A DNA stretch of 39,460 nt from Chloroflexota bacterium. Its GTDB lineage: Bacteria; Chloroflexota; Anaerolineae; Promineifilales; Promineifilaceae. Both the position numbers and the translations under genes were made by a program. Numbering within the stretch: position 1 is the stretch's first letter; every line of letters begins with the position of its first letter. Of the stretch, positions 1 through 8,923 are shown piece by piece. The stretch covers positions 1 to 39,460 of the forward strand of contig JAKEFB010000239.1 of NCBI GenBank assembly GCA_022616275.1, given 5' to 3'. The notes under the pieces were generated by a model. That model was given only the letters and a program-made list of their open reading frames with translations. It was not told the DNA's origin and ran no database searches.

Positions 1-1
1 C

Positions 2-811
2 CAACCCCCCACGGCCACCCCACCCCCGACAGCCACCTCCCCGCCGACGAACGCGCCCACGGCTACCCCTACCCCGCCACCGACCGCGACCCCGACCAAC
101 GTGCCCACGGCCACGCCGACGCTTACTCCCACGCCGGGATATGCCTTGCGATTTGACGGTACAGATGACTTTGTCAGTGTTGCCGATAGTGGCGATTTCG
201 ATTTTAACACCGCCTTCACCGTCGAAGCGTGGATTTATCCAACCTCCCTGGTAAGTTCGGGTGACTTCGCCGCGATTGTCCAGGGCGCCAACTCGGAGCC
301 ACCCTTTTCCGGGGGGGCCTGGGTGCTACTGTTAGATAACGCTGACCACTCTGACTGGGGCCTCAGCGTTTGTGTCCCGTCGTGCAATTCGGCCGGCTCA
401 GGGGTGGGCAATTTGCAGACCAACCAGTGGCAGCATATTGCTGGCGTGTACGATGGCTCGCAGATTGCCATTTTCCGTAACGGTCAATTCATTGCCAGCC
501 AACCCCATTCCGGCGACGTGAGCGACGTTAACTTTGTGTTGATTGGTATCTGGATTGAAACATTTCGCGGCCAGATAGACGAAGTACGCCTCTGGAACGT
601 TGCCCGTAGCCAGACCGAAATTCAGAACGATATGAACAGATTGTTGAACGGCAACGAGTTTGGATTGGTCGGCTACTGGCGTTTTGACGAGGGGAGTGGC
701 CAGGCTGCGCTCGACAGTACCAGCAACGGTAATAACGGCAAATTAGGCTCTACGCCAGGCAACGATGGCAACGACCCCGCCTGGATCGTTTCTGATGCGC
801 CTATCAACTGA
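2..811 (+). CDS. LamG-domain surface protein, 5'-truncated by window edge
   Basis: Only the C-terminal 269 residues are present; the frame is open to the window edge, so the first in-frame ATG at 101 is not a real start. Residues 1 to about 45 are a low-complexity linker of Thr, Pro and Ala (PTATPTPPP type), common between domains of exported Chloroflexota proteins. The rest is one concanavalin A-like (LamG, Laminin_G_3) domain: it opens with ALRFDGTDDFVSV, has a central WQHIAGVYDG strand pair, and closes with IDEVRLWNVARSQTEI and GLVGYWRFDEGSG, all typical of this fold. LamG domains usually bind glycans or proteins outside the cell. Upstream domains and the signal peptide lie outside the window. 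The ORF ends with TGA at 809-811, just before a hairpin. Confidence 0.85.
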   Translation, partial: QPPTATPPPTATSPPTNAPTATPTPPPTATPTNVPTATPTLTPTPGYALRFDGTDDFVSVADSGDFDFNTAFTVEAWIYPTSLVSSGDFAAIVQGANSEPPFSGGAWVLLLDNADHSDWGLSVCVPSCNSAGSGVGNLQTNQWQHIAGVYDGSQIAIFRNGQFIASQPHSGDVSDVNFVLIGIWIETFRGQIDEVRLWNVARSQTEIQNDMNRLLNGNEFGLVGYWRFDEGSGQAALDSTSNGNNGKLGSTPGNDGNDPAWIVSDAPIN

Positions 812-829
812 CAATATTCAGGAGCCGGT

Positions 830-858
830 TTGACGGCTATATGGGAGGGAAGTATCAT
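830..858 (+). promoter_or_regulatory. Candidate sigma-70 promoter inside a hairpin
   Basis: TTGACG (830-835) and TATCAT (853-858) are 17 bp apart, and the kinase gene starts 130 bp downstream. The -35 box and the spacer overlap the left arm of a perfect inverted repeat (832-847 with 861-876), so it may be a chance match or a promoter occluded by secondary structure. Confidence 0.35.
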
Positions 859-876
859 CTCTCCCATATAGCCGTC
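832..876. repeat. 16-bp perfect inverted repeat (hairpin)
   Basis: Arms 832-847 and 861-876 are perfectly complementary (GACGGCTATATGGGAG and its complement) with a 13-nt loop. It sits 20 bp after the stop codon of the LamG gene, where a terminator is expected. No run of T follows either arm, so it is not a classical intrinsic terminator. It may be a transcript-end stabiliser or one copy of a dispersed palindromic repeat. Confidence 0.7.
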
Positions 877-988
877 ATCCATTGGCGGCAACAGAAGGGC
901 TGCTGCCCAATGATTCAGCAGGCCGCCCTGAAAGAATGGTCCCTCTGGAGCCACTGCGGCCGCTGATTGTCGCTCACGAGAAAGCATC

Positions 989-3900
989 ATGATGAACCTG
1001 ATTGGGCGAACTGTTGACCACTACCGCATTGACGCACTGCTGGGCGAAGGGGGGATGGGCGACGTTTACCGGGCTTATGACGTGAACCTGGCGCGCTGGG
1101 TGGCCTTAAAGGTTATGCACAGCCAGTATGCCAGGCAGCCGGAATTCCAGCGCCGCTTTATGCAAGAGGCCCAGACGGCCGCTCGCCTGGGCGGCCATCC
1201 CTCTATCGTCAATATCTACGACTTTGGCCTGGAAGAAGGGCTGCTTTATATGGTGATGGAGTTCATCTCCGGAGCCAGCCTGGGGGCCTATATTAAACGC
1301 GCCCACCAGCAGGGGCTGGTAATCCAGTTAGATGAAACGTTGCTGATTTTAGCTCAGGTCGCCGAGGCCTTGGGTTATGCCCACCGGCAGGGGGTGATCC
1401 ACCGGGACGTGAAGCCGGACAACGTGCTACTGAAGCCGCTGGACGAACCGGCTAACCGCCGGAACGAGCTACCCATCCAGGCGGTCGTCACCGACTTTGG
1501 CTTGGCCAAGCTGCTAGAGGGGGGTATACAAACCGAGACCGGGACCTTTATGGGTACGCTGCCTTACATGTCCCCGGAGCAATGCCTGGACAAGGAGTTG
1601 GACGGCCGCTCTGATCTTTATTCCCTGGGCATTCTCCTGTACCAGATGGCTACCGGCCGGCTGCCTTTTGCTATCAAGTCGCCCACCGACGCTGTGGTCA
1701 AGCACGTTCACGAAACCCCGCCAGATCCAGGCGCCATCCGGCCGGGCCTGCCGCCCGCGGTGGCCAATGCCATCAAGAAGGCCATTGCCAAAGAGCCGGC
1801 CGGCCGCTTCCAGAGCGGTGAACAAATGGCGACCACGCTGCGCCAGGTGGCCGCCGGCCTGAGCGATGCCGATATTACTCAGTTTGCCCCGGTGGACTCG
1901 GTGGTCAGCCTGGTGCCCCAGGTCTTACCCATCGTATCCCCTGAAATACCTCCCCACGAAGCGCCTACCGAACTCCCTTATCAGGCGCCCACCGGGCCGT
2001 TTCAAGCCGCCGGCAGCCAGTTAAGCGTGGCTCTGTACCCGGCGACCGTCGAGGTCGCGCCGGGCGGCCGGGCCGACGTGCAGGTAGAACTGCTGAACCA
2101 GGGCCCGGCCGCCGACCACTACCGGCTTCAGGTAGAAGGCCTGCCGCCGCAGTGGTCCAGCCTGTCCCAGGAGAGTATCCGCCTGTTGCCGGGGGCGCGG
2201 GGTATCATTGCCCTGTCTGTCCATCCCCCGCAAGATAGCTACGTCCCGGCCGGCGCTCATTCTTACCAGTTGGTGGCCCGTTCTACTTCCGGCCCGGCCG
2301 CCCCGACGCTGGCTGCCGGCCGGGTCGTTGTCCGGCCTTTTGACCGCTTTATCATTGACATGCGGCCGTTGCGGCTCAAGAGCGGCGGCGTCTGCCGGGT
2401 ATTGGTCCACAACGAAGGCAACGCTGCCATGTCCTACGTCGTGGCCGGGCGTGACCCGGCCGGACAGCTTACTTTCCGCAGCCCGGAAGACCGGTTGCAG
2501 CTTGGGCCTGGCGAGCGAGGCACGGTAGATTTGCTCGTCTCGGCCAGGGAACGGCCGTTCCTGGGCCGTGGCAAGACGCTGCCGTTTGAGGTAGAAGTCC
2601 GTTCGGGAGGCGGTGACCGGCAGACTATGGCCGGCCAGTTGGACGTCCGCCCGCTGCTACCAGGCTGGCTGCTGCCGCTGGCTATCCTGTTGTTGATCGT
2701 TTTGTGCCTGGCCGGTGGCGGGCTGCTTACCTTTTTTGGCCAGCGCGACACCCAGGCTACCCAGACGGCCGCCAGCGGTACGGCCGCCGTCGTCGCCCGG
2801 TTAACCCAGGAAGCGCAGGGGACGCAAGCGGCCGTAGCCGCCCAGGAAACGGCGGTCGCGGCCACGGCCACGGCCGAAGAGGCGGAGCGGCAGGGCGACA
2901 ACGACGACGACGGCCTGAGCAATATTAACGAACAAAACGAGGGCACCGACCCCAATAACCCTGATAGCGACGACGATGGGCTGTCTGATGGGGAGGAAGT
3001 GAACCAGTACCTAACGGATCCCCTCAATCCTGATACGGATAGTGATGAACTGCCCGATGCAGCCGAGGTGGACCAGTATGGTACGGATCCTCTCAACCCG
3101 GATACAGATGGTGATGAATTATCCGATGGGGTTGAGGTCAACGAATACCAAACGTCGCCCACCAATCCCGACACCGACGCCGACGGCGACCTGGATGGAG
3201 AAGAAGTCGCTGCCGGAACCAATCCGCTGCTGCCGGAAACGCCTACCCCTACCCCGACCAATACAGCTCCTCCTACAGCAACAGCGACACCTACCCCAAC
3301 CGGTACCGCCGTTCCGCCACTTCCGCCCGTCCTGGTTTATGCTGATAACGATGGCTTGTGGGCGGCGCCGGTGGGTACGGCCGGCGGGCAGGTCCAGCTA
3401 ACCGGCGAACCCGGCCTGCTGGCCGAAGAAGAGAATATACTCTCAGTTTCTATTGCCCCAGGTGGAGACAAATTTGCTTTCCTGCGAGAAAGAGGCAATA
3501 ACCGTAACCAGTTGATGCTGGTAAATGCCGACGGTAGCGGGCTGACCACCCTGGCCGATTCGGCCGACCTGCCGCCAACGGTGGATGACACCCGCCGGAT
3601 GATTGGCGAGTACCAGTGGCTACCGGATGGGACCACGTTAGCCTTTACCACGGTGTCGGTCAGCGAGGAAGGACCGGGTGTGTTTGGTAACGACGACCTC
3701 TGGCTGGCCGTGCTTGGCGGCCAGCCGGTAGAGCAGTTCCCGGCCGGAACGGGTGGGAGTACCTTTGACATCTCGGCCAATAATCAGGTCGTCATGGCCA
3801 CGGCCAGCGAAATTATCCGGGTGAACTTGAATGGCAGCGGCCGGGAAACGGTGATTACCTTTGAGCCGGTCAGCACCTACAGCGAATACGTCTATTACCC

Positions 3901-4495
3901 CCGGCCGCGCTGGCTGGCCAACAGCAGCCAGGCAGTAGTGGCCATTTCCAGTCCGGACCCTCTCTTTGGTTCGGCCGAGGCCGCTCTGTGGCAAATTCCG
4001 GCTGCTGGAGAAGCGGATTTGATGAACACCATACCCGGCAATATTCTCTTTCACCCGGTTGTCTGGTCCCCTGGTGGCCAGTACCTGGCTTATGTGCGCC
4101 AGATCCCCGATCCAGAGAACCCGCCGCTGGAGTTTTACCTGGGCCAGGGCAGCGGCCACAACCTGGCGCTGTATGGCCCGGCCGCGCCGCAGATCACCTT
4201 TTTAGGCTGGGCGCCGGAGGGCGATAATTTTGTGTACAGTACCCAGCAAGAGGATGGTAAAGTGGCTTACCACATCGGCCGGCCTGGAGAAGACCCGGTC
4301 ACAGTCAATGCGCCAGATGACACGGCCGTGAACGAGGTCCGGTGGTTGACCGGCGACCTCTTTGTCGTGGCTATCGGCTCGTCCGGCGACTGGCGACTGG
4401 CCGGCGGCAACCTCTCCGGAGACAGGGCCGATTTGGTAACGATTGATACCGATAGCCCGGCGTTTGATGTGTGGGTTCCTTCTGGGGGAGATTAG
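989..4495 (+). CDS. PknB-type Ser/Thr kinase with Ig-like, TSP3 and beta-propeller domains
   Basis: A 1168-residue receptor-like protein kinase. Residues 12-275 form a complete Hanks-type kinase: glycine loop GEGGMGDVY at 19-27, ATP lysine K41, catalytic HRDVKPDN at 138-145 (D140), DFG at 169-171 and SPEQ at the activation-loop end. About 345-555 holds two beta-sandwich modules like COG1470/NEW3 (VEVAPGGRADVQVELLNQG). One membrane helix lies at about 558-582. After it come Asp-rich thrombospondin type 3-like calcium repeats (about 636-745, DNDDDGLSNINE type), a Thr/Pro linker (about 751-780), and a TolB/WD40-like beta-propeller to the end. The kinase should face the cytosol and the propeller the outside, so it may sense an extracellular ligand and phosphorylate cytosolic targets. 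Start ATG 989 is used; ATG 992 is equally possible, and the Shine-Dalgarno is weak. The stop TAG lies inside a dispersed GATTAGAGATT repeat. Confidence 0.9.
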   Translation: MMNLIGRTVDHYRIDALLGEGGMGDVYRAYDVNLARWVALKVMHSQYARQPEFQRRFMQEAQTAARLGGHPSIVNIYDFGLEEGLLYMVMEFISGASLGAYIKRAHQQGLVIQLDETLLILAQVAEALGYAHRQGVIHRDVKPDNVLLKPLDEPANRRNELPIQAVVTDFGLAKLLEGGIQTETGTFMGTLPYMSPEQCLDKELDGRSDLYSLGILLYQMATGRLPFAIKSPTDAVVKHVHETPPDPGAIRPGLPPAVANAIKKAIAKEPAGRFQSGEQMATTLRQVAAGLSDADITQFAPVDSVVSLVPQVLPIVSPEIPPHEAPTELPYQAPTGPFQAAGSQLSVALYPATVEVAPGGRADVQVELLNQGPAADHYRLQVEGLPPQWSSLSQESIRLLPGARGIIALSVHPPQDSYVPAGAHSYQLVARSTSGPAAPTLAAGRVVVRPFDRFIIDMRPLRLKSGGVCRVLVHNEGNAAMSYVVAGRDPAGQLTFRSPEDRLQLGPGERGTVDLLVSARERPFLGRGKTLPFEVEVRSGGGDRQTMAGQLDVRPLLPGWLLPLAILLLIVLCLAGGGLLTFFGQRDTQATQTAASGTAAVVARLTQEAQGTQAAVAAQETAVAATATAEEAERQGDNDDDGLSNINEQNEGTDPNNPDSDDDGLSDGEEVNQYLTDPLNPDTDSDELPDAAEVDQYGTDPLNPDTDGDELSDGVEVNEYQTSPTNPDTDADGDLDGEEVAAGTNPLLPETPTPTPTNTAPPTATATPTPTGTAVPPLPPVLVYADNDGLWAAPVGTAGGQVQLTGEPGLLAEEENILSVSIAPGGDKFAFLRERGNNRNQLMLVNADGSGLTTLADSADLPPTVDDTRRMIGEYQWLPDGTTLAFTTVSVSEEGPGVFGNDDLWLAVLGGQPVEQFPAGTGGSTFDISANNQVVMATASEIIRVNLNGSGRETVITFEPVSTYSEYVYYPRPRWLANSSQAVVAISSPDPLFGSAEAALWQIPAAGEADLMNTIPGNILFHPVVWSPGGQYLAYVRQIPDPENPPLEFYLGQGSGHNLALYGPAAPQITFLGWAPEGDNFVYSTQQEDGKVAYHIGRPGEDPVTVNAPDDTAVNEVRWLTGDLFVVAIGSSGDWRLAGGNLSGDRADLVTIDTDSPAFDVWVPSGGD

Positions 4496-4509
4496 AGATT
4501 GGAGATTGG
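4490..4509. repeat. Dispersed repeat family A (GATTAGAGATTGGAGATT)
   Basis: This purine-rich repeat built from GAGATT units overlaps the last codon and the TAG stop of the kinase gene. Related copies are at 16826-16874 and 18328-18358, each also at a gene end. The rest of the gap to 4632 shows no gene or further structure that I can identify. Confidence 0.65.
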
Positions 4510-4632
4510 GTTGTAGCAGTGCCAGTTTATCCTTGACACTGATAAGTAACGATTCTCTCCTCCCACACCTAGCCTGTAGACAACTACTAATTTACGCAGT
4601 CGCTCCCCACTACACCCCCATTTTCCTCCTTT

Positions 4633-4660
4633 TTGACATTCCAGGTGTTCAACTTATAAT
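4633..4660 (+). promoter_or_regulatory. Near-consensus sigma-70 promoter for the ABC importer
   Basis: TTGACA (4633-4638) and TATAAT (4655-4660) match both consensus boxes exactly, with a 16-bp spacer. The predicted start of transcription is near 4667, giving a leader of about 45 nt before the GTG start at 4712. It also rules out the longer in-frame start near 4661. Confidence 0.8.
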
Positions 4661-4711
4661 TTGCCGCTGCCTCGCGTAAATCTTGTTCTGTTGTCGGAGG
4701 AGAAAACGAGC

Positions 4712-6724
4712 GTGTCAAAATTAAATAAATGGCCGCTGGTGGCCACCGGGCTTATGTTTGGCACACTGGTCTTGGGGGCCTGCCAGCGTGATGACCCACC
4801 CAAAACGGCCGGGCCGACCCAGGTCGTAGCCGTGCCACCAACAATCGAGACAGAAACGGCGACGGCCGAACCGGGTGGGACTACCGGAGTTACTGCAGTC
4901 GTAACCGTGGAGGTAACCCGGTTGGTGGTAGAAACTGAAGTGGTCGAAGTAACGCCGGAGCCGGAACCGGAGGAGCCAGGCTCCAGGGAGTTGGTGATTT
5001 GCCTGTCGGGGGAGCCGCAAACCCTTTTTCCCTACAGCCACCCCCGCCTGAGCACCGCCGCCCTTCATCTGCACCAGGCAATTTACGAGAACATGTTTAC
5101 TACCCTCTCTTACAGCTACCAGGCTCGGGGGATTGAGAAGCTGCCCAGCCTGGCCGATGGCGACGCCGTGATCCAGAGCGTGGAAGTGGCCGAGGGAGAC
5201 GTAGTGCAAGACCACAACGGGGACGTCGTAGCGCTGGAAGAGGGGGTCCGGGTCAGGACGGCCGATGGAACGGAGGTGGTATTTGGCGAAACACCGCTGC
5301 AAATGAATCAGATGGTGGTGCGCTTTACCCTCAAGCCGTTGGTCTGGTCTGATAGCAGGCCGGTGACGGCCGACGATTCGGTCTATAGCTTTGAGCTGGC
5401 GTCCGATTCTCAGACGCCGGTATCCAAGTACGTGGTCGAGCGGACTGCCTCTTACACAGCCACTGGCGACCTGACTTTGGAGTGGACGTCCATCCCCGGC
5501 TACCTGGACCCCACTTATTTCACCAACGTTTGGACGCCTTATCCTCGCCACTATTGGGGCCAGTTTAAGCCGGGCGAACTGATTGCCGCCGAGCCGGCCG
5601 CCAGAGCCCCGCTGAGCCATGGCCCCTACGTGTTGGCTGAGTGGGTCGAGGGCAATCACATCAGGCTGGTTAAAAATGAGCACTATTACCTGGCCGGCGA
5701 GGGGTTGCCCAAATTAGACGCCATTACCTTCACCTTTGTCCCCAACCGCAGCCAGTTACTGGCCCAGTTGACGGCCGGCCAGTGTGACGTCGTCACCCAC
5801 GACGGGTTGAGCATCCAGGACACGCCGTTTTTGCTGGATGCCGAGGGGGACGGGGTACTGACCCCTTACTTTCAGACGAACACGGTCTTTGAACATATAG
5901 ATTTTGGCATTAACCCGGCCGATAGCTATGCTCTCACCCGGCCGGACTGGTTCGAAGATGTCCGCGTGCGCCAGGCCTTTGTCATGTGTACCGACCGCCA
6001 GGGGATGGCTGACGAGATTCTCTACGGCCGGTCGGAAGTCATTCACGCCTACGTACCGGCCGGCCATCCTCTTTATCCACAGGACGCCACCGAATGGGCC
6101 TATGATGTGGGCGCAGCGAATAGCCTGCTGGACCAGGCCGGCTACCTGGACAACGACGGAGATGGTCTACGGGAGGACCCTGGGACCGGCCGGGCCTTTG
6201 TCATTACACTTCTGACCGCCGCCGGCAATGAAATTGGCGAGCAGCTTGCCGTCGAGTTTAGCCAGGATTTGTTGGAATGTGGCGTGGAAGTGGAAGTAAG
6301 ACCCCTGAGCAGTGACTTTTACTTTGCCGACGGTCCCGACGGCCCGCTGTTCGGCCGCCAGTTTGACCTCAGCGCCTTTCCCTGGTTAATTAGCGTTGAG
6401 CCCAATTGCGCTCTTTACCTTTCCTCCCAGATTCCCGGCCCGGCCAACGACTGGGACCGTAGCTTTAACAATGAAACGGGCTTTACCAACGAAGCCTTTG
6501 ACGCCGCCTGCCAGGCAGCTCTAAACGCGCTGCCGGGCACGCCGGAATATGCCACTTACCACACCGAGGCGCTGCGCCTCTGGACTGAACAGGTCCCGGT
6601 GATTCCCCTCCTCTTACGGCTGAAAGTAGCGGCTACCCGGCCGGACGTCGTGGGTTTTATCCTGGATGCCACCCAAAGCTCCGAACTGTGGAATTTATAT
6701 GCCCTTGACCTGATCTCCGAATAG
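4712..6724 (+). CDS. ABC transporter substrate-binding lipoprotein, peptide/nickel family 5
   Basis: A 670-residue extracytoplasmic solute-binding protein (SBP_bac_5, DppA/OppA type). The GTG at 4712 is chosen because GGAGGAG lies about 9 nt upstream and because the resulting N-terminus is a clean lipoprotein signal: Lys residues at 3 and 6, a hydrophobic core, and lipobox LGAC with Cys24 as the lipidation site. A Thr/Pro/Glu-rich tether follows (about 25-85). The binding fold starts around ELVICLSGEPQTLFP and includes LKPLVWSDSRPVTADDSVYSFE, the strand typical of the family. It should capture oligopeptides or a similar solute for the two ATPases encoded just downstream. The length is larger than the usual 500-550 residues, because of the tether and an insertion around residues 165-210 (EGVRVRTADGTEV). 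Confidence 0.88.
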   Translation: MSKLNKWPLVATGLMFGTLVLGACQRDDPPKTAGPTQVVAVPPTIETETATAEPGGTTGVTAVVTVEVTRLVVETEVVEVTPEPEPEEPGSRELVICLSGEPQTLFPYSHPRLSTAALHLHQAIYENMFTTLSYSYQARGIEKLPSLADGDAVIQSVEVAEGDVVQDHNGDVVALEEGVRVRTADGTEVVFGETPLQMNQMVVRFTLKPLVWSDSRPVTADDSVYSFELASDSQTPVSKYVVERTASYTATGDLTLEWTSIPGYLDPTYFTNVWTPYPRHYWGQFKPGELIAAEPAARAPLSHGPYVLAEWVEGNHIRLVKNEHYYLAGEGLPKLDAITFTFVPNRSQLLAQLTAGQCDVVTHDGLSIQDTPFLLDAEGDGVLTPYFQTNTVFEHIDFGINPADSYALTRPDWFEDVRVRQAFVMCTDRQGMADEILYGRSEVIHAYVPAGHPLYPQDATEWAYDVGAANSLLDQAGYLDNDGDGLREDPGTGRAFVITLLTAAGNEIGEQLAVEFSQDLLECGVEVEVRPLSSDFYFADGPDGPLFGRQFDLSAFPWLISVEPNCALYLSSQIPGPANDWDRSFNNETGFTNEAFDAACQAALNALPGTPEYATYHTEALRLWTEQVPVIPLLLRLKVAATRPDVVGFILDATQSSELWNLYALDLISE

Positions 6725-6787
6725 GATTAAATATAAGTTTTGCAAGTAGATTGGGACAGTTAAAGTGAAGTTTGGTACAATTTAGTT

Positions 6788-6817
6788 GGCGGGGCAAATC
6801 CACCGATTTGCCCCGCC
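6788..6817. terminator. GC-rich hairpin between binding protein and ATPase genes
   Basis: Perfect 12-bp stem: GGCGGGGCAAAT at 6788-6799 pairs with 6806-6817 around a 6-nt loop. It lies 63 bp after the binding-protein stop and 42 bp before the ATPase start. There is no T-tract directly after the stem. It may partially terminate transcription or protect the 3' end of the first message, giving more binding protein than ATPase, as is common in ABC operons. Confidence 0.5.
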
Positions 6818-6859
6818 ACAGCCGAAATAGTTTTGGACGGCGGGTTGAGGGAAAGATCA

Positions 6860-7834
6860 GTGGAAAACATCCTGGAGATTAAAGAACTTAAAACGCAGTT
6901 CTTCACTGAAGGCGGCATCGTCCGGGCAGTTGATGGGGTTGATATTGTCGTTAAACGTGGGGAGGTTTTAGGATTAGTCGGGGAGTCGGGCTGTGGCAAA
7001 AGCGTAACTTCGCTGTCTATCATGCGCCTGATCAGCAAACCTGGGCGTATCGTAGAGGGACAGATCATTTTCGACAACCAGGACCTGGCGCGTTTGTCCG
7101 AAAGGGAGCTGATTGACATCCGGGGCAACCGCATTTCCATGATTTTCCAGCAGCCACAAAGTTGCCTCAATCCGGTCTTTCGTGTTGGCGACCAACTGGC
7201 AGAGGTCTTGTTCATTCACCAGGACCTGGGGAAGGAGGCCGGCGAACAGCGGGCTGTCGAGTTGCTATCTATGGTCGGCATTCCCGAGCCGGAGGCGCGC
7301 ATCAAAGCTTTTCCCCATGAATTGTCGGGCGGCATGGCCCAGCGGGTGATGATCGCTATGGCTCTGGCCTGCGTGCCCGAATTGCTGATTGCTGACGAGC
7401 CGACGACCGCTCTGGACGTGACCATCCAGGCCCAAATCCTGGACCTGATGCGCAGCCTGAAGGCCAAACTGGAGATGTCAATTATTCTCATTACCCACGA
7501 CCTGGGGGTCGTGGCTGAGATGTGTGATCGGGTAAACGTAATGTATGCTGGCCGGATTGTCGAGGAAGCCGACGTCGTAGACTTGTTCGCGTCCCCTAAA
7601 CACCCATATACTCAAGGTCTCATTGGTTCCACGCCCGTATTAGGGCAAACCGATAAGGAGTTAGTGACCATTCCCGGTTCAGTGCCAAATCTGATAAACT
7701 TGCCTAAAGGTTGCAAATTTGCTCCTCGTTGCCGGGCGCGTGTCGAAAACCAGTTGGAAATTTGTACCCAGGAAGAACCGCAATTAAAACAGGTAGCGCC
7801 CAACCACTGGGTGCGGTGCTGGTTATATGAGTAG
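6860..7834 (+). CDS. dppD: Oligopeptide ABC transporter ATP-binding protein, DppD/OppD type
   Basis: A 324-residue ATPase that would power peptide import at the inner face of the membrane. It has Walker A GESGCGKS (K47), a Q-loop in [12 protein letters not shown], signature LSGGMAQR, Walker [13 protein letters not shown], the switch His in ITHDLGVV, and the C-terminal oligo_HPY extension with conserved Cys (GCKFAPRC). GTG 6860 is chosen: GAGGGAAAG lies just upstream and the resulting start, [14 protein letters not shown], matches the family. A TTG at 6833 would add nine residues and has no ribosome-binding site. Its end overlaps the next ATPase gene by 8 bp, so the two are translationally coupled. 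OppD/DppD proteins normally work with two permeases, which are not in this window. Confidence 0.88.
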   Translation: MENILEIKELKTQFFTEGGIVRAVDGVDIVVKRGEVLGLVGESGCGKSVTSLSIMRLISKPGRIVEGQIIFDNQDLARLSERELIDIRGNRISMIFQQPQSCLNPVFRVGDQLAEVLFIHQDLGKEAGEQRAVELLSMVGIPEPEARIKAFPHELSGGMAQRVMIAMALACVPELLIADEPTTALDVTIQAQILDLMRSLKAKLEMSIILITHDLGVVAEMCDRVNVMYAGRIVEEADVVDLFASPKHPYTQGLIGSTPVLGQTDKELVTIPGSVPNLINLPKGCKFAPRCRARVENQLEICTQEEPQLKQVAPNHWVRCWLYE

Positions 7835-8891
7835 AGACGGCGAATCACCCCGGAAAAATAAGGTCCTGGTCGAGGTGAAGAACCTGGTGAAGTACTTCCC
7901 GGTTCGTTCTGGGTTGTTGCAACGCGTCTCGGCCTGGGTCAAGGCTGTGGACGATGTCAGCTTCCACATTTATGAGGGCGAAACGTTTGGCCTGGTGGGG
8001 GAATCGGGTTGCGGCAAGACGACCGTCGGCCGCACCGTCCTGCGGTTGATCCCGGCCACTTCCGGCACAGTCATGGTTGACAATAAGGATATCTTTAACC
8101 TGAACAGCCGGGAATTGAAAAAAATGCGCCGCGATATGCAGATTATTTTCCAAGACCCCTACTCGTCTCTAGACCCCCGGATGCCTGTGGGCGAGAGCAT
8201 TGCCGAAGGTTTAAAGATTCACACCAATAAAAGCGCTCAGGAGCGTTTCGACATAGTGGTGGAAATGCTCACCCGGGTAGGGATGCGCGCCGAACACGCC
8301 CGCCGCTACCCGCACGAATTTTCCGGTGGTCAACGACAACGTATTGGCATCGCCCGGGCGCTGGCCTTGCGGCCGAGGCTCATCGTTTGTGATGAGCCGG
8401 TTTCGGCTCTGGACGTGTCCATCCAGGCCCAGGTGCTAAGCATCTTGCGCGAGCTGCAACGGGATTTCGGCCTGACTTATCTGTTTATTGCCCACAACCT
8501 GAGCGTGGTCGAGCATTTTAGCAATCGGGTGGGCGTCATGTACCTGGGCAAAATGGCCGAGGTTGCCCAGCGGGATGAGTTGTACGCCAATCCCCTACAC
8601 CCCTACACCCAGGCGCTCATGTCGGCCATTCCCGTGCCAGATCCAACCTTTAAGCGCCGTCGCATTATTTTGCAGGGTGACGTGCCCAGTCCCCTGAATC
8701 CACCTACCGGTTGCCGCTTTCACACCCGCTGCCCCCTGGCCTTTGACCGCTGTTCGGAAGAAGAGCCGCCTCTTAAAGATTACGGTAATGAACATTACGC
8801 CGCTTGTTGGCTGTTAGAAAGTGGCCAGCCGGGAGCCAGCAAGATCAGGCCTGAGAATATTCCGGCCGAGAATGTCAGTGTCATTGGATAG
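7827..8891 (+). CDS. dppF: Oligopeptide ABC transporter ATP-binding protein, DppF/OppF type
   Basis: A 354-residue second ATPase of the peptide importer. It has Walker [11 protein letters not shown]-loop [13 protein letters not shown] (the SSLDPR form typical of OppF/DppF), signature FSGGQRQR, Walker [13 protein letters not shown], switch His in IAHNLSVV, and the oligo_HPY tail with GCRFHTRCP. The ATG at 7827 overlaps the dppD stop by 8 bp, which fixes the start and points to translational coupling and equal amounts. The tail after CWLLESGQ (about 30 residues) is longer than usual and of low complexity. The next gene, a regulator, begins 32 bp downstream and may share the transcript. Confidence 0.88.
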   Translation: MSRDGESPRKNKVLVEVKNLVKYFPVRSGLLQRVSAWVKAVDDVSFHIYEGETFGLVGESGCGKTTVGRTVLRLIPATSGTVMVDNKDIFNLNSRELKKMRRDMQIIFQDPYSSLDPRMPVGESIAEGLKIHTNKSAQERFDIVVEMLTRVGMRAEHARRYPHEFSGGQRQRIGIARALALRPRLIVCDEPVSALDVSIQAQVLSILRELQRDFGLTYLFIAHNLSVVEHFSNRVGVMYLGKMAEVAQRDELYANPLHPYTQALMSAIPVPDPTFKRRRIILQGDVPSPLNPPTGCRFHTRCPLAFDRCSEEEPPLKDYGNEHYAACWLLESGQPGASKIRPENIPAENVSVIG

Positions 8892-8923
8892 CAACTGAGC
8901 TTAATACTGTTGGATTAGAGGCT

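Noticed and set aside
2434-3261. Minus-strand Ser/Pro-rich open frame of 275 codons in the kinase gene
   Set aside because: Its low complexity is the complement of the Asp-rich calcium repeats and Thr/Pro linker on the plus strand.
4496-4632. Small open frame 4443-4679 in the gap after the kinase
   Set aside because: It overlaps the kinase end and the promoter of the importer, has no domain, and its sequence (Leu/Cys/Ser-rich) looks like translated non-coding DNA.
4721-5683. Minus-strand open frame of 320 codons opposite the binding-protein gene
   Set aside because: Antisense to a clear lipoprotein gene with promoter and ribosome-binding site; its product is rich in Arg, Gly and His with no domain.
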